64,000 nucleotides of DNA, taken from positions 237,716-301,715 of the forward strand of contig NZ_SWKP01000009.1 in assembly GCF_005871165.1 (NCBI RefSeq), read 5' to 3'. Under the pieces are notes generated by a model that worked only from the letters and a program-made list of their open reading frames with translations, did no database searches and was not told where the DNA came from. Positions 33,569 to 42,758 of the stretch are shown here, piece by piece. Position 1 is the stretch's first letter. Each line of letters opens with the position of its first letter. This DNA is from Maricaulis alexandrii (GTDB lineage: Bacteria > Pseudomonadota > Alphaproteobacteria > Caulobacterales > Maricaulaceae). The position numbers were made by a program, and so were the translations under genes.

Positions 33569-35170
33569 GTGGCGCAATCGGACAGTGAACCCGGGATCAA
33601 ACCCACGGCCGAGGCCGATATTGATGCGGTCATCGATCGCCTGAAAACACGGGCGCGCTGGTCACAGGTCATCGGCTATTTCCTGCTCCTGGCCTTCGTC
33701 CTGATCCTCGGCGTCACGGCAATCCTATCGATTGGCACCTTCGTGGGAGAACGCAATGCGCCGATCCTCACCAACCGGATCAATACCCAGCAAGCCCGAC
33801 TGAACACGCATTTCGAAACGCAGACCGAACGCCTGACGGGCGATGTGTGGGTTGCTGAGTACCAGAGCGATCTTCCCCCAGATGTGACGAACCGGCTGCA
33901 AAACCCGCGGAGAATTGGCGAGGCCCCACGTTCAGCCCTGACGGCGCTGATCGAGCAATCCGGTGACGCCCTGCCCTGGATCGATGATGTGGACGTCGCT
34001 GACATCCGCCTCTACCGGGCCGGAGATGTCCTGCTCGTCCAGGAATACGGTTATGAGTCCATCTCCTTCGATGCCGGGGCAAGCTGGTCGCAGCTTTCCC
34101 CGCTGCTCTATGTCGAGGCGCTGTCGCTCGGCCCTGACGGTATCGTCCTGGCCAGCAGCGGCTTTTCCAACCTGTACCAGATTTCGCCTGATACGCTGGG
34201 GCGCATCGACTACGAACCGGACATCCCGACGACACGGACCAATACTCAGTGGAGCCTGTCGCACTTTCTGCCCAACGGAGACATTGTTGCGGTCAACGAC
34301 AAGAACGAGATCCATGTCTGGACGGCCGCGAGCCAAGCGTGGACGCTTCGCCATGTGATGGAGGGCTTTGTCAGCGACATTGCCGGCCTCGCCTCCGGTG
34401 AGCTCTATGTATACGGCGGCAGTGGAGAACTGTTCATTCTGGGGGCGCAAGCGGGGGCGCGTCCGATCGAGGTTCATATGCCCGACACCAGCGCCTCCTT
34501 CCGCTTTTCCGTGGCCTTCCCCCTTGAGAATGGCCGCATCGCCTTCCGGGAGGAGTTCGGCACCGGCGCGCTGGTCATCACCGATCATAGCGAGCGCTTT
34601 GCCGGGGTGCAGACCTTCGCCCAATACCAGGCCGCGCTGGATGCACTGCCCGACTGGACCCGGGATGATCCGGAACTCGCCGCCTACCACGCCGAGGCCG
34701 GCTGGATGGCGCGCATGGCGAATGCCTATGAGACCTTGCTGCAGACGGATGGCAGTTTCGACACGGACCGCCCTTTCATCACCTTCGGCAATTTCCTCAG
34801 CAATTGCGCCGGCGAAACGCCGGACGCGGCGATTGTGACGGCCTGTACGGATGCCTTCCGGGTGTCCAACGGAACCGGTGAGATCGATCTTTACCGGGGC
34901 CTGGCCCTGCAGGCCGGCGCCATCGCGCTGATCCTCTTCCTGCTCTCCTCGATCGGTGCGCTCTACCGGTACAATCTGCGCCTGGCGAGCTTCTTCAATG
35001 CGCGGGCGGAGACGCTGGTTCTGGCCAAGTCAGGCTTGCTGGCGGGAACGGTCCGGCCTGCGGACGTGGCCCAGCTGGCCACGGCGCTGGCAGCCGACCA
35101 TGTCGATTTCCGCCAGGTCAGCACGCCGGTCCAGGATCTCACGGAATTGGTGAAGGGCGCGAAGCCCTAG
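33569..35170 (+). CDS. Two-TM membrane protein with large extracytoplasmic domain
   Basis: A 533-residue protein I cannot assign to a named family. A short cytoplasmic N-terminus is followed by a membrane helix (about 33-58), a long periplasmic region (about 60-445) with beta-propeller-like repeats ([46 protein letters not shown]) and a second helix (about 452-472, [18 protein letters not shown]). A C-terminal cytoplasmic tail of about 60 residues completes it. The topology is that of a sensor or adaptor, but no kinase, GGDEF or HAMP domain is present. It starts at GTG behind GGGGGA and a strong promoter. Its stop overlaps the end of dxs by four bases. Confidence 0.65.
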   Translation: MAQSDSEPGIKPTAEADIDAVIDRLKTRARWSQVIGYFLLLAFVLILGVTAILSIGTFVGERNAPILTNRINTQQARLNTHFETQTERLTGDVWVAEYQSDLPPDVTNRLQNPRRIGEAPRSALTALIEQSGDALPWIDDVDVADIRLYRAGDVLLVQEYGYESISFDAGASWSQLSPLLYVEALSLGPDGIVLASSGFSNLYQISPDTLGRIDYEPDIPTTRTNTQWSLSHFLPNGDIVAVNDKNEIHVWTAASQAWTLRHVMEGFVSDIAGLASGELYVYGGSGELFILGAQAGARPIEVHMPDTSASFRFSVAFPLENGRIAFREEFGTGALVITDHSERFAGVQTFAQYQAALDALPDWTRDDPELAAYHAEAGWMARMANAYETLLQTDGSFDTDRPFITFGNFLSNCAGETPDAAIVTACTDAFRVSNGTGEIDLYRGLALQAGAIALILFLLSSIGALYRYNLRLASFFNARAETLVLAKSGLLAGTVRPADVAQLATALAADHVDFRQVSTPVQDLTELVKGAKP

Positions 35171-37113
35171 CCGGCCGCCAGGGCCGCTGCGATCCGCTCG
35201 GCCGCCGCCTCGTCCTGGCCCATGGCTTCCAGCGCCTTGGCAGCGATGTGGCGGGCATTGAGGCCGGCTTCTTCATACATGTTGTACGGCGTGTCCTGGT
35301 CCTGGAAGATGTCCGGCAGGGTCAGGGTGCGAACCTTGAGGCCGCGATCCAGCAGGCCGGCATCGGCCAGCCAGTGCAGGACGAAACCGCCGAAGCCGCC
35401 CTGGGCGCCCTCTTCCACCGTGATCAGGACTTCATGCTCCCGCGCCAGGCGGGCGATGAGGTCGGTATCGAGCGGTTTGGCGAAGCGGGCATCGGCCACC
35501 GTGGTGGAGAAGCCCTGCGCGGCCAGCGCGTCGGCAGCCTTGAGGCTTTCACCCAGGCGCGTGCCCAGGGAGAGAATGGCGATGCGCGAGCCTTCGCGGA
35601 CGATCCGGCCCTTGCCGATTTCCAGCGGCTCGATCACATCGGGCATCTCGATGCCGGTGCCATTGCCGCGCGGATAGCGGAAGGCGGACGGGCGGTCATC
35701 GATCTGCGTCGCCGTCGCGACCATGCGCGCCAGCTCGACCTCGTCGGCAGCCGCCATCATCACCATGCCCGGAAGCTGGCCCATGAAGCCCAGATCGAAG
35801 GACCCGGCATGGGTGCAACCATCGGCCCCGACCAGACCGGCCCGGTCGATGGCAAAGCGCACAGGCAGGTTCTGGATCGCCACATCGTGGACGACCTGGT
35901 CATAACCGCGCTGCAGGAAGGTGGAATAGATTGCCGCGAAGGGCTTCATCCCGTCCGCGGCCAGACCGGCCGCGAAGGTGACGGCATGCTGTTCGGCAAT
36001 GCCGACATCGAACATGCGATCCGGGAAGCGTTCGGCGAACAGGTCCATGCCCGTCCCGCCCGGCATGGCGGCGGTGATGCCGACCACGCGCTCATCGCCT
36101 TCCGCCTCGCGGATCAGCTGCTGGGCGAACACCTTGGTGTAGGACGGCGGGCCGCCCTTGGATTTCTGCTGCTCGCCGGTGACGACATTGAACTTGGCCA
36201 CGCCGTGATACTTGTCGTCGGCAGCTTCGGCCGGGGCATAGCCCTTGCCCTTCTGCGTCACGACATGGATCAGGACCGGGCCATTATCCCCGTCACGCAC
36301 ATTGCGCAGGACCGGGACGAGTTGGTCGAGATCATGGCCGTCGATCGGGCCGACATAGCGGAAGCCCATCTCTTCGAAGAGCGTGCCCCCCATGGCCATG
36401 CCGCGCATGTATTCCTCGGCCCGGCGCGCGGCTTCCTCGACGCGCAGCGCCTTGGCCACGCCCTTGCCCAGCTTGCGCAGGCTGCGATAGCCCTGCGAGG
36501 ACACCAGACGGGCGAAATAATGGCTCATCGCGCCGACAGGCGGGGCGATGGACATGTCATTGTCATTGAGGATGACGATCAGGCGGCCACCGATATGGCC
36601 GGCATTGTTCATCGCCTCATAAGCCATGCCGGCGGACATGGAGCCGTCGCCGATCACGGCGATCACATTGCGGTCGTCCTCACCCTTCAGATCCCGCGAC
36701 ACGGCAAAGCCGAGCCCGGCGGAAATCGAGGTGGAGGCGTGCGCGGCACCGAACGGGTCATATTCGCTCTCGGCGCGCTTGGTAAAACCGGACAGGCCGC
36801 CGCCCTGGCGCAGGGTGCGGATCCGGTCGCGGCGACCGGTCAGGATCTTGTGCGGATAGCACTGGTGGCCGACATCCCAGATCAGCGTGTCGCGCGGCGT
36901 GTCGAAGACATGGTGCAAGGCCGTGGTCAGCTCGACCACGCCGAGGCCGGCGCCCAGATGCCCGCCCGTCACCGACACGGCATCGATCGTTTCCGCCCGC
37001 AGCTGGTCTGCGACATCGCGCAGCTGTTCCACGCTCAGATTGCGCAGATCGGCCGGGGTTTGGATGCGGTCCAGAGCCGGGGTCTTGCCGAGTGCCGGGG
37101 TCTTCTCTGTCAT
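35167..37113 (-). CDS. dxs: 1-deoxy-D-xylulose-5-phosphate synthase
   Basis: Thiamine-diphosphate enzyme that condenses pyruvate and glyceraldehyde 3-phosphate, the entry step of the MEP isoprenoid pathway. The 648 residues cover three transketolase-type domains. The [15 protein letters not shown] region, the TPP motif [18 protein letters not shown] and the [13 protein letters not shown] catalytic strand are all present. It lies 14 bases downstream of the FPP synthase gene, forming a co-directional xseB-csaA-like-ispA-dxs cluster. Confidence 0.97.
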   Translation of the reverse strand: MTEKTPALGKTPALDRIQTPADLRNLSVEQLRDVADQLRAETIDAVSVTGGHLGAGLGVVELTTALHHVFDTPRDTLIWDVGHQCYPHKILTGRRDRIRTLRQGGGLSGFTKRAESEYDPFGAAHASTSISAGLGFAVSRDLKGEDDRNVIAVIGDGSMSAGMAYEAMNNAGHIGGRLIVILNDNDMSIAPPVGAMSHYFARLVSSQGYRSLRKLGKGVAKALRVEEAARRAEEYMRGMAMGGTLFEEMGFRYVGPIDGHDLDQLVPVLRNVRDGDNGPVLIHVVTQKGKGYAPAEAADDKYHGVAKFNVVTGEQQKSKGGPPSYTKVFAQQLIREAEGDERVVGITAAMPGGTGMDLFAERFPDRMFDVGIAEQHAVTFAAGLAADGMKPFAAIYSTFLQRGYDQVVHDVAIQNLPVRFAIDRAGLVGADGCTHAGSFDLGFMGQLPGMVMMAAADEVELARMVATATQIDDRPSAFRYPRGNGTGIEMPDVIEPLEIGKGRIVREGSRIAILSLGTRLGESLKAADALAAQGFSTTVADARFAKPLDTDLIARLAREHEVLITVEEGAQGGFGGFVLHWLADAGLLDRGLKVRTLTLPDIFQDQDTPYNMYEEAGLNARHIAAKALEAMGQDEAAAERIAAALAAG

Positions 37114-37127
37114 CAGGGTCCCGCCTT

Positions 37128-38015
37128 TCAGGAGCGCCGGGCGACGATGAAGTCGACGGCCTCTCGTAGAACATCTGCACGGGCACCGAACGGATCAAGG
37201 TGTTCCTTGGCCTGTGCGGCCAAATGCCCCGAACGCTCCTTGGCACCCTCGACCCCCAGAATGGTGACAAAGGTGGCTTTTCCTTGACCGGCATCCTTGC
37301 CGGCGGCCTTGCCCATTTCATCCTGGTCGCCTGTCGCGTCCAGAAGGTCGTCCGTGATCTGATAGGCCAAGCCGAGATCGTGCGCAAACCCTTCCAGCGC
37401 ACGGCGGACATGATCTTCCACCTCGCGCAGGATGGTGCACAATTCTACCGCGTAGGAGATCAGCGCGCCCGTCTTCATGCGGTGCATGCGGGTGACGACG
37501 GAAATGTCGAACTGTTCGGTCTCGGCGCGAATGTCGATCATCTGCCCGCCGACCATGCCGTAGGGCCCCGAGGCCCGCGACAGGCGCTCAACCAGGCGGG
37601 CGCGGACACTGCCGCGCTGGTGCGTGTCGGGATGGGCGAGGATTTCGTAGGCGACCGATTGCAGCGCGTCACCGGCCAGCACAGCCGTCGCTTCGTCATA
37701 GGCCTTGTGGACGGTGGGCCGGCCGCGGCGCATGTCGTCATCATCCATGCAGGGCAGATCGTCATGGATCAGCGAATAGGCATGGATGCATTCCAGCGCA
37801 CAACTGGCCCGCAGCACGCCGCGATCATCGGCGCCGACCAGCTTGCCGGCCTCCACGGCCAGGAAGGGACGCAGCCGCTTGCCCGGACCCAGCGCCGCAT
37901 AGCGCATGGCGGAATTGAGATGGGCCTCGGGACCTTCCGCGCGCGGCAGAAGCGCATCCAGGGCTACCGTGACACGGTCCGCTGCTTCGTTCAGGCGCTG
38001 TTCGAAGGAATCCAT
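37128..38015 (-). CDS. ispA: Farnesyl diphosphate synthase (polyprenyl synthetase)
   Basis: Condenses IPP with DMAPP/GPP. The 295-residue protein has the first aspartate-rich motif [14 protein letters not shown] and the second motif [13 protein letters not shown], as well as [11 protein letters not shown] near the N-terminus. The residue pattern before the first motif fits a C15 (FPP) enzyme, but the exact chain length cannot be read with certainty. It shares an operon with dxs and xseB, as in many proteobacteria. Confidence 0.93.
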   Translation of the reverse strand: MDSFEQRLNEAADRVTVALDALLPRAEGPEAHLNSAMRYAALGPGKRLRPFLAVEAGKLVGADDRGVLRASCALECIHAYSLIHDDLPCMDDDDMRRGRPTVHKAYDEATAVLAGDALQSVAYEILAHPDTHQRGSVRARLVERLSRASGPYGMVGGQMIDIRAETEQFDISVVTRMHRMKTGALISYAVELCTILREVEDHVRRALEGFAHDLGLAYQITDDLLDATGDQDEMGKAAGKDAGQGKATFVTILGVEGAKERSGHLAAQAKEHLDPFGARADVLREAVDFIVARRS

Positions 38016-38023
38016 GAGCGAGC

Positions 38024-38377
38024 CTAATGCATCCGTGAGCCGTTGGGGGCGCTTTGGTCCGGCGCCAGCAAAATGATATCGCCCGCCGCGTCGGAGACGC
38101 CGAGGACTAGGATTTCCGATTTGACCGGTCCGATCTGGCGCGGCGGAAAATTCACCACGGCCATGACCTGGCGACCGATCAGCTCCTCGGGTTTGTAATG
38201 CACGGTGATCTGGGCGGAACTCTTTTTGACACCCAATTCCTCACCCATATCCACCCACAGCTTGATCGCCGGCTTGCGGGCTTCCGGAAAGGGTTCGGCG
38301 CGGGTGACCGTACCGACGCGGATATCCAGTTTCAGGAAGTCCTCGATACTGGCCGGTGGCGTGGTTTCGGAGGACAT
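38024..38377 (-). CDS. csaA: tRNA-binding domain protein, CsaA-like
   Basis: A 117-residue stand-alone EMAP/tRNA-binding OB-fold protein (FLKLDIRVGTVTRAEPFPEARKPA... VVNFPPRQIGPVKSEILVLG), similar in size to CsaA, which acts as a secretion-associated chaperone in Bacillus. It is inserted between xseB and ispA with gaps of 3 and 8 bases. The functional link to isoprenoid synthesis is unclear. Confidence 0.88.
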   Translation of the reverse strand: MSSETTPPASIEDFLKLDIRVGTVTRAEPFPEARKPAIKLWVDMGEELGVKKSSAQITVHYKPEELIGRQVMAVVNFPPRQIGPVKSEILVLGVSDAAGDIILLAPDQSAPNGSRMH

Positions 38378-38380
38378 GGA

Positions 38381-38629
38381 TCAGTCCAGCCCGGCCGGCT
38401 CCGTCGCCGGCTGGCCATCCTCACCCTTCACGATCTTCTCGACCTTGAGCTCGGCCGTTTTCAGCTTGGCCTCGCAATGGGCTCGCAGGGCGGCACCGCG
38501 CTCATAGATCTCGATCGAGCGCTCCAGTTCGACTTCCCCCGATTCGAGTTGCTGCACGATGCGTTCGAGCTCGGCCGCGGCCTGTTCGAAGCTCAGGCTG
38601 GCAATATCGGCATTGGGGGTTTCGGACAT
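38381..38629 (-). CDS. xseB: Exodeoxyribonuclease VII small subunit
   Basis: An 82-residue protein with the family pattern ASLSFEQAAAELERIVQQLE and SIEIYERGAALRAHCEAKLK. It partners with XseA (not in the window) to degrade single-stranded DNA. It is the first gene of the isoprenoid operon, an arrangement common in proteobacteria. Confidence 0.94.
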   Translation of the reverse strand: MSETPNADIASLSFEQAAAELERIVQQLESGEVELERSIEIYERGAALRAHCEAKLKTAELKVEKIVKGEDGQPATEPAGLD

Positions 38630-38697
38630 GGTCGGCTCCTTGTCAGTGCGGCAGCATAGAAAGCGGAATCAGGCGCGGCAATGGCCCGGCATCCGGT

Positions 38698-39300
38698 TTA
38701 TTCCGGCCGGTATTCATACCGCCGCCAGGACCAGTAGGTATCGCCGCCATCGCGGACACAGACCCAATCCCGGCTGCGCAGATGCGGCCGCATCATGCGG
38801 TTGAACCAGCCATGCGCGCACAAGACAACCGGTCCGGCTGCAGCCGCCTCGATGAGGCGGTCGACGGCGGCCCCGGCGCGGGCTTCGGCCTCGGGACGGG
38901 ACTCGCGTCCGCGGGCATGGCCCATCCACCAGGAACAGCGGGCAAACACGCCCCAGGTCTTGGCCATGAACTTGCCCGGCAGGGCCGGCGGCGGCAGTTC
39001 GGCTTCCACGAAAACCGGATCGATCACCAGATCCCGCTGCGGCGCCACGGCCTTAGCCGTCTCGATGGCGCGCTGGAGCGTGGAGGCGAACACGGTGTGG
39101 GAGGCCGCAGCGGCTTCGACCAGCGCATCCGGCGCGCTCTGACCCTCCGCCAGGCTGGCCGGCTGGTAGGTATTGTCCCACCAGTCCTCATAGCCCCGCC
39201 AGTCCAGCCAGGCTTCCCGATTGGCATCCGGCTTCCCGTGCCGGGCAATCGTGATGCTGCCGGGCCGGGTCGGGGCGATATCGGAGGAAGACGCAGTCAT
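38698..39300 (-). CDS. Histidine phosphatase superfamily protein
   Basis: A 200-residue phosphoglycerate-mutase-like phosphatase. The catalytic RHGKPD motif lies near residue 22, and the second histidine is in CAHGWFNRMM. A tryptophan-rich segment (WLDWRGYEDWWDNTY) follows the first motif. The substrate is unknown. The ATG at 39300 was chosen over an upstream TTG. Confidence 0.82.
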   Translation of the reverse strand: MTASSSDIAPTRPGSITIARHGKPDANREAWLDWRGYEDWWDNTYQPASLAEGQSAPDALVEAAAASHTVFASTLQRAIETAKAVAPQRDLVIDPVFVEAELPPPALPGKFMAKTWGVFARCSWWMGHARGRESRPEAEARAGAAVDRLIEAAAAGPVVLCAHGWFNRMMRPHLRSRDWVCVRDGGDTYWSWRRYEYRPE

Positions 39301-39389
39301 GATGTGGGCGGAACGGGTCAACTCGCTTGGGGGCGGGCGGTATCGACTGGAGCGCCCCGTCGCTGCCGGCCAAAAGGGTCTGTCAAAAC

Positions 39390-40322
39390 TCAGGCGTCGT
39401 GGAGGGCCTGCACGAAGGCGCAGGCCGAGCGGGCCAGAGCCGGGCAGTCGTATCCGCCCTCCAGTACGGAAACAAGACGAGAAAACGCAAATTCCCGGGC
39501 AATGCCAGCCAGTTGTGTCGCGGCCCAGGCGTAATCCTCGTCTGTCAGGCGAAAACCGGCCAGCGGATCATCCGCGTGCGCGTCGAAACCGGCCGAGACC
39601 AGGACCAGGGCCGGCTCGGCCCGGCGCAGCGCCGGGATGACCTCCGCCTCGAAGGCCCGGCGCCAGGACTCGCTGTCCGTGCCTTCGGGCAGCGGAATGT
39701 TGACGACATTGCCATTGAGGCCCGTCTCCCCCGCACTGCCGGTCCCCGGATAGAGCGGGGCCTGGTGCAGGGAGATGAAGTGGACGCGCTCATCGGCCTC
39801 GGCCAGGCATTGCGTGCCATTGCCGTGATGGACATCGATGTCGACGATGGCGACCGAGGGCAGGCCGTGCACGTCCAGCGCATGCTTGGCAGCGACGGCG
39901 ATCTGGTTGAACAGGCAAAAGCCCATGGCCTGGTCCGGCTCGGCATGATGACCGGGCGGGCGGGCCAGGACGAACCAGGCGCCCTCCCCGTCTTCCACCG
40001 CGCCATCGACCGCCATCAGGGCACCGCCAACCCCGCTCAGCGCGGCGCGGGCCGAGGGGCCTCGCACCAGCGTATCGGCGTCCAGGGCGACCCAGTTTTC
40101 CTCGCCCGCTTCGGCGCAGGCCGAGAGAACCCGGTCGACATGGTCCACCGTGTGAAATCGGGCCAGCGCCTCCACCGGGGCCTGTTCGGCGGTCAGCCAT
40201 TGCGAGACCGGTACGCCCTCCAGCGCTTCCCGCACGGCGGTATAGCGGCCGGCATGTTCGGGATGCCCGTCGGGCAGGCGGTGTTCGAGGCTGGCGGGGC
40301 TGTCGACAATCGTCGTTTTCAT
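39390..40322 (-). CDS. Histone deacetylase-like (acetylpolyamine/acetoin-utilisation-type) amidohydrolase
   Basis: Zinc deacetylase of 310 residues related to class II HDACs, acetylpolyamine aminohydrolases and AcuC. Visible motifs are RPPGHHA (catalytic His pair), DIDVHHGNGTQ (Asp/His zinc ligands), SAGFDAHADDPL and LEGGYD. Bacterial members usually act on acetylated polyamines or proteins; the substrate here is unknown. It follows a SET-domain gene by 54 bases on the same strand. The ATG at 40322 is preferred over a TTG at 40340, although neither has a strong Shine-Dalgarno. Confidence 0.88.
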   Translation of the reverse strand: MKTTIVDSPASLEHRLPDGHPEHAGRYTAVREALEGVPVSQWLTAEQAPVEALARFHTVDHVDRVLSACAEAGEENWVALDADTLVRGPSARAALSGVGGALMAVDGAVEDGEGAWFVLARPPGHHAEPDQAMGFCLFNQIAVAAKHALDVHGLPSVAIVDIDVHHGNGTQCLAEADERVHFISLHQAPLYPGTGSAGETGLNGNVVNIPLPEGTDSESWRRAFEAEVIPALRRAEPALVLVSAGFDAHADDPLAGFRLTDEDYAWAATQLAGIAREFAFSRLVSVLEGGYDCPALARSACAFVQALHDA

Positions 40323-40376
40323 GCGCACCAGTGTCGTCAAAACACCCCGCCTTGCCCAGCCCCAATTCTGCGCCGG

Positions 40377-40787
40377 TCAGGCAGGAAGATGGGCGGCCAA
40401 TCCGTTCGAACGGGCGGGCAGAAGCACGACATCTTCCATGAACTGCCTGTAGTCGCAGAGGATTTCCTCATCCGCCTGGATGTCGCGCGCGGCCACACCG
40501 CTGCCGTCAGCGGCGGAGAAGTCCAGATTAGGCGTGTCGCAATGATTGAGGAAGCGGGCATGGTCGCCATCGAGGAGATAGGCACCCAGCGTGCGATCAA
40601 AATAGGCATAACGCCGGATGAAGCCCTGATAGACTTCGGGGCGTTCCGCGACCTGAAGCGGCGACAGGAGAATGTCGACCGCCGGATCAAGCTGCCAGAG
40701 TTTCTGGCCCTTGGGAATGAACTGCGACGCGAAGACACCCAGCCCTTCGAGCGGGCTGGGAGAGAGATAGGTTTCGACCAGAAGCAT
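40377..40787 (-). CDS. SET-domain protein-lysine methyltransferase-like
   Basis: A 136-residue protein that is almost entirely a SET domain: GLGVFASQFIPKG (SAM site), RFLNHCDTPN (the NHxxxPN knot motif) and EEILCDYRQF. There is no targeting domain. Bacterial stand-alone SET proteins are rarely characterised; some methylate bacterial or host proteins. It precedes the HDAC-like gene, and a 35-residue microprotein gene lies upstream on the same strand. Confidence 0.8.
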   Translation of the reverse strand: MLLVETYLSPSPLEGLGVFASQFIPKGQKLWQLDPAVDILLSPLQVAERPEVYQGFIRRYAYFDRTLGAYLLDGDHARFLNHCDTPNLDFSAADGSGVAARDIQADEEILCDYRQFMEDVVLLPARSNGLAAHLPA

Positions 40788-40924
40788 GGGCCGGACACTC
40801 CAGCCGGCCGCGTCGACGGACGGCGAGGATCATGTGGCGGGATGCCCGACCACAGAGTGCGACGCTCCACTGTCCATATTGGCGAATTCTCAAAAAGCGC
40901 AAGCGGGATTTTATGCGTTGGGGT

Positions 40925-41032
40925 TCAAAATCCGTAGGGCGAGCCGCCGCGGATCCAGGCAATGGCAAAGGCCACGGCCAGACCGGCAATCACCACCACA
41001 CTGAACCACCCTGATCCCGACCGCGTTTTCAT
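40925..41032 (-). CDS. Putative 35-residue membrane microprotein
   Basis: The frame starts at ATG 41032 behind GAGGGGCAGGAC and encodes a basic N-terminus (MKTRSGSG), one membrane helix (WFSVVVIAGLAVAFAIAWI) and a short tail (RGGSPYGF). The charge and helix pattern are those of genuine single-pass microproteins. It lies behind a regulatory region with a CRP-like site and a second dyad. It has no recognisable family. Confidence 0.5.
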   Translation of the reverse strand: MKTRSGSGWFSVVVIAGLAVAFAIAWIRGGSPYGF

Positions 41033-41076
41033 GTCCTGCCCCTCGCGTTTTGGCGCTGTCGGAGCGGACATTAGCG

Positions 41077-41109
41077 GTGAATCCCATTCACGGTGTGACG
41101 CAGATCACG
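41077..41109 (-). promoter_or_regulatory. CRP-like site plus adjacent dyad
   Basis: TGTGA-CGCAGA-TCACG (41094-41109) fits the CRP/FNR-superfamily pattern TGTGA-N6-TCACA with one end mismatch. Directly beside it GTGAAT-CCC-ATTCAC (41077-41091) is a perfect 15-base dyad. Both lie 45-77 bases upstream of the microprotein start. Confidence 0.5.
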
Positions 41110-41154
41110 CTCCGCGTCCCACCGTGAGGATTTTTGTCGGAATACCTGTCGAAC

Positions 41155-42027
41155 TCAGTGTTCCGGAGCCAGATTCATGATCTTCACGCCCGGCGGGGCC
41201 GGCGGTTCTTCCGGCACGAAGAAGTCCGGCAGAAGCTCGATATCCGGATCATAGGAATACTGGTCCAGATCGCGCTCGCCCTCATCCCAGAGGAAGCTGT
41301 CATCGATCAGGAAATTGCCGGTGAACTCCGAGGCCGGCTTCAGCAGGACCTTGTAGGCCGTGTCCGCGAGGATTTCCGGCTTGCGGCAATTCTTCATCGC
41401 CTCCTCGCCGGCCAGCACGTTCGAGATCGCGGCGGTGGCGACGGCGGTGCGCGGCCAGATCGCATTGGCGGCGATCTTGCCCTTGAACTCCTCGCCCCAG
41501 CCCAGAATGCACAGGCTCATCTGGTATTTGGCGGAGGTGTAGGCGACGTGCGGGCCGAACCACATGCCGCGCATGTCCAGCGGCGGCGCCAGGGCGATGA
41601 TGTGCGGGTTTTCCGCCTTCATCAGGTGCGGCAGGCATTTCTGCGTGGTCAGGAAGGTGCCGCGGCCATTGACCTGGTGCATGAGGTCATAGCGCTTCAT
41701 CGGCACATCCGCCGTGCCGCGCGGGAAGATGGCAGAGGCATTGTTGATCACGGCATCAATGCCGCCGAACCGGTCAACCGCGGCCTCAACGGCCGCTTCC
41801 ACCGCCGCTTCGTCGCGGATATCGCATTTCACGGCGAGGGCCTGGCCACCCGCCGCCTCAATGCTTTCCGCAGCGGTATGGATCGTGCCTTCCAGACGCG
41901 GATCCGGCTGGTCGGACTTGGCCGCGATGACGATATTGGCGCCATCACGCGCGCAGCGCTGACCGATGGCCAAGCCGATCCCGCGGCTGGCGCCGGTGAT
42001 GAAAATGGTTTTGCCCTTGAGACTCAC
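41155..42027 (-). CDS. SDR family oxidoreductase (HSDL2-like)
   Basis: NAD(P)-dependent short-chain dehydrogenase of 290 residues. The cofactor motif is TGASRGIG (about 11-18), NNASA follows the fourth strand, and the active-site pair is Tyr/Lys in YTSAKYQ. The extended C-terminus (about 225-290, FLIDDSFLWDEGERDLDQY) is typical of the hydroxysteroid-dehydrogenase-like protein 2 group. The substrate is unknown, possibly a fatty-acyl derivative. Confidence 0.87.
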   Translation of the reverse strand: MSLKGKTIFITGASRGIGLAIGQRCARDGANIVIAAKSDQPDPRLEGTIHTAAESIEAAGGQALAVKCDIRDEAAVEAAVEAAVDRFGGIDAVINNASAIFPRGTADVPMKRYDLMHQVNGRGTFLTTQKCLPHLMKAENPHIIALAPPLDMRGMWFGPHVAYTSAKYQMSLCILGWGEEFKGKIAANAIWPRTAVATAAISNVLAGEEAMKNCRKPEILADTAYKVLLKPASEFTGNFLIDDSFLWDEGERDLDQYSYDPDIELLPDFFVPEEPPAPPGVKIMNLAPEH

Positions 42028-42093
42028 GACCGTTCTCCCCGTGTGATTGTTATGGGGAGAGACTAGTGCGCGCGGATGCAGGCGGCCAGAGGT

Positions 42094-42744
42094 CTACTGC
42101 CGGACCCGGCCAATCACATAACCGAGTGGTACCATGCCCGGCCCACCCCGCACCCGGCTGTCCACGCTTTCATCCCGGTTATCGCCGAGAATGAAGACAT
42201 GGCCGGACGGAACCGTGGTGGGGCCGTACTGGTCGACGAGGCTATGGGGTCGGCTGTCGTAAACGGAATAAGGCTCAGCTCCAGGCAGGCTTTCTTCCAG
42301 GCGCTCCGCCGTGACGGGTCGAGGAAAATGATAAGGCGTATAGGTCTCGCCGCCGAGGGATCTTGTGGGTACCGCCACGCCATCCAGGATCAAGCGGCCA
42401 TCCACCATTTCGATCCTGTCACCCGCTATAGCGACAACCCGGCCCAATTTGGTCACGGTGCGGCCGATCGTACTGCGGTAGGTATAGACGACCACATCAC
42501 CGCGTTGCGGCTGGGCCCGAGCCCACAAAGGCTGGCGGCGGTCGCCGAGGATGGAACCAAGATTGAAGGCCAATCCCTGCGCCGTGATGCCATAGGCGAA
42601 CTTGTCCACCGAAACCTGCTGGCCCTGTTCATACGAGGGACGCATGGTATCGGAAAGGAAAACGTAGACGCCATTGGCGCTCAAAAAGCCGACCCCCGCG
42701 ACACTGGCCGTCAAGGCAGCGCCGATAATCAACCAGACCCGCAT
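42094..42744 (-). CDS. Signal peptidase I paralogue lacking the catalytic dyad
   Basis: A 216-residue S26 family protein with one N-terminal membrane helix (about 4-28). The family boxes are recognisable, but the nucleophile serine of SxSMxP is Thr33 (LSDTMRPS). The residue in the lysine position before RVV is Gly101 (TKLGRVVAIAGD), with the nearest Lys two residues earlier. The structural boxes PQRGDVVVY and ILGDNRDESVDSR are kept. It lies 14 bases downstream of the intact lepB on the same strand. It is either a pseudo-enzyme (chaperone, LepB partner or substrate-binding role) or uses an altered mechanism. Confidence 0.85.
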   Translation of the reverse strand: MRVWLIIGAALTASVAGVGFLSANGVYVFLSDTMRPSYEQGQQVSVDKFAYGITAQGLAFNLGSILGDRRQPLWARAQPQRGDVVVYTYRSTIGRTVTKLGRVVAIAGDRIEMVDGRLILDGVAVPTRSLGGETYTPYHFPRPVTAERLEESLPGAEPYSVYDSRPHSLVDQYGPTTVPSGHVFILGDNRDESVDSRVRGGPGMVPLGYVIGRVRQ

Positions 42745-42758
42745 GGCAATATCCGGAC

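Noticed and set aside
35248..37287. A 679-codon open frame on the plus strand opposite dxs and part of ispA
   Set aside because: The minus strand encodes complete Dxs and IspA with all motifs. The opposite frame has Gln/His/Arg-rich composition typical of shadow frames.
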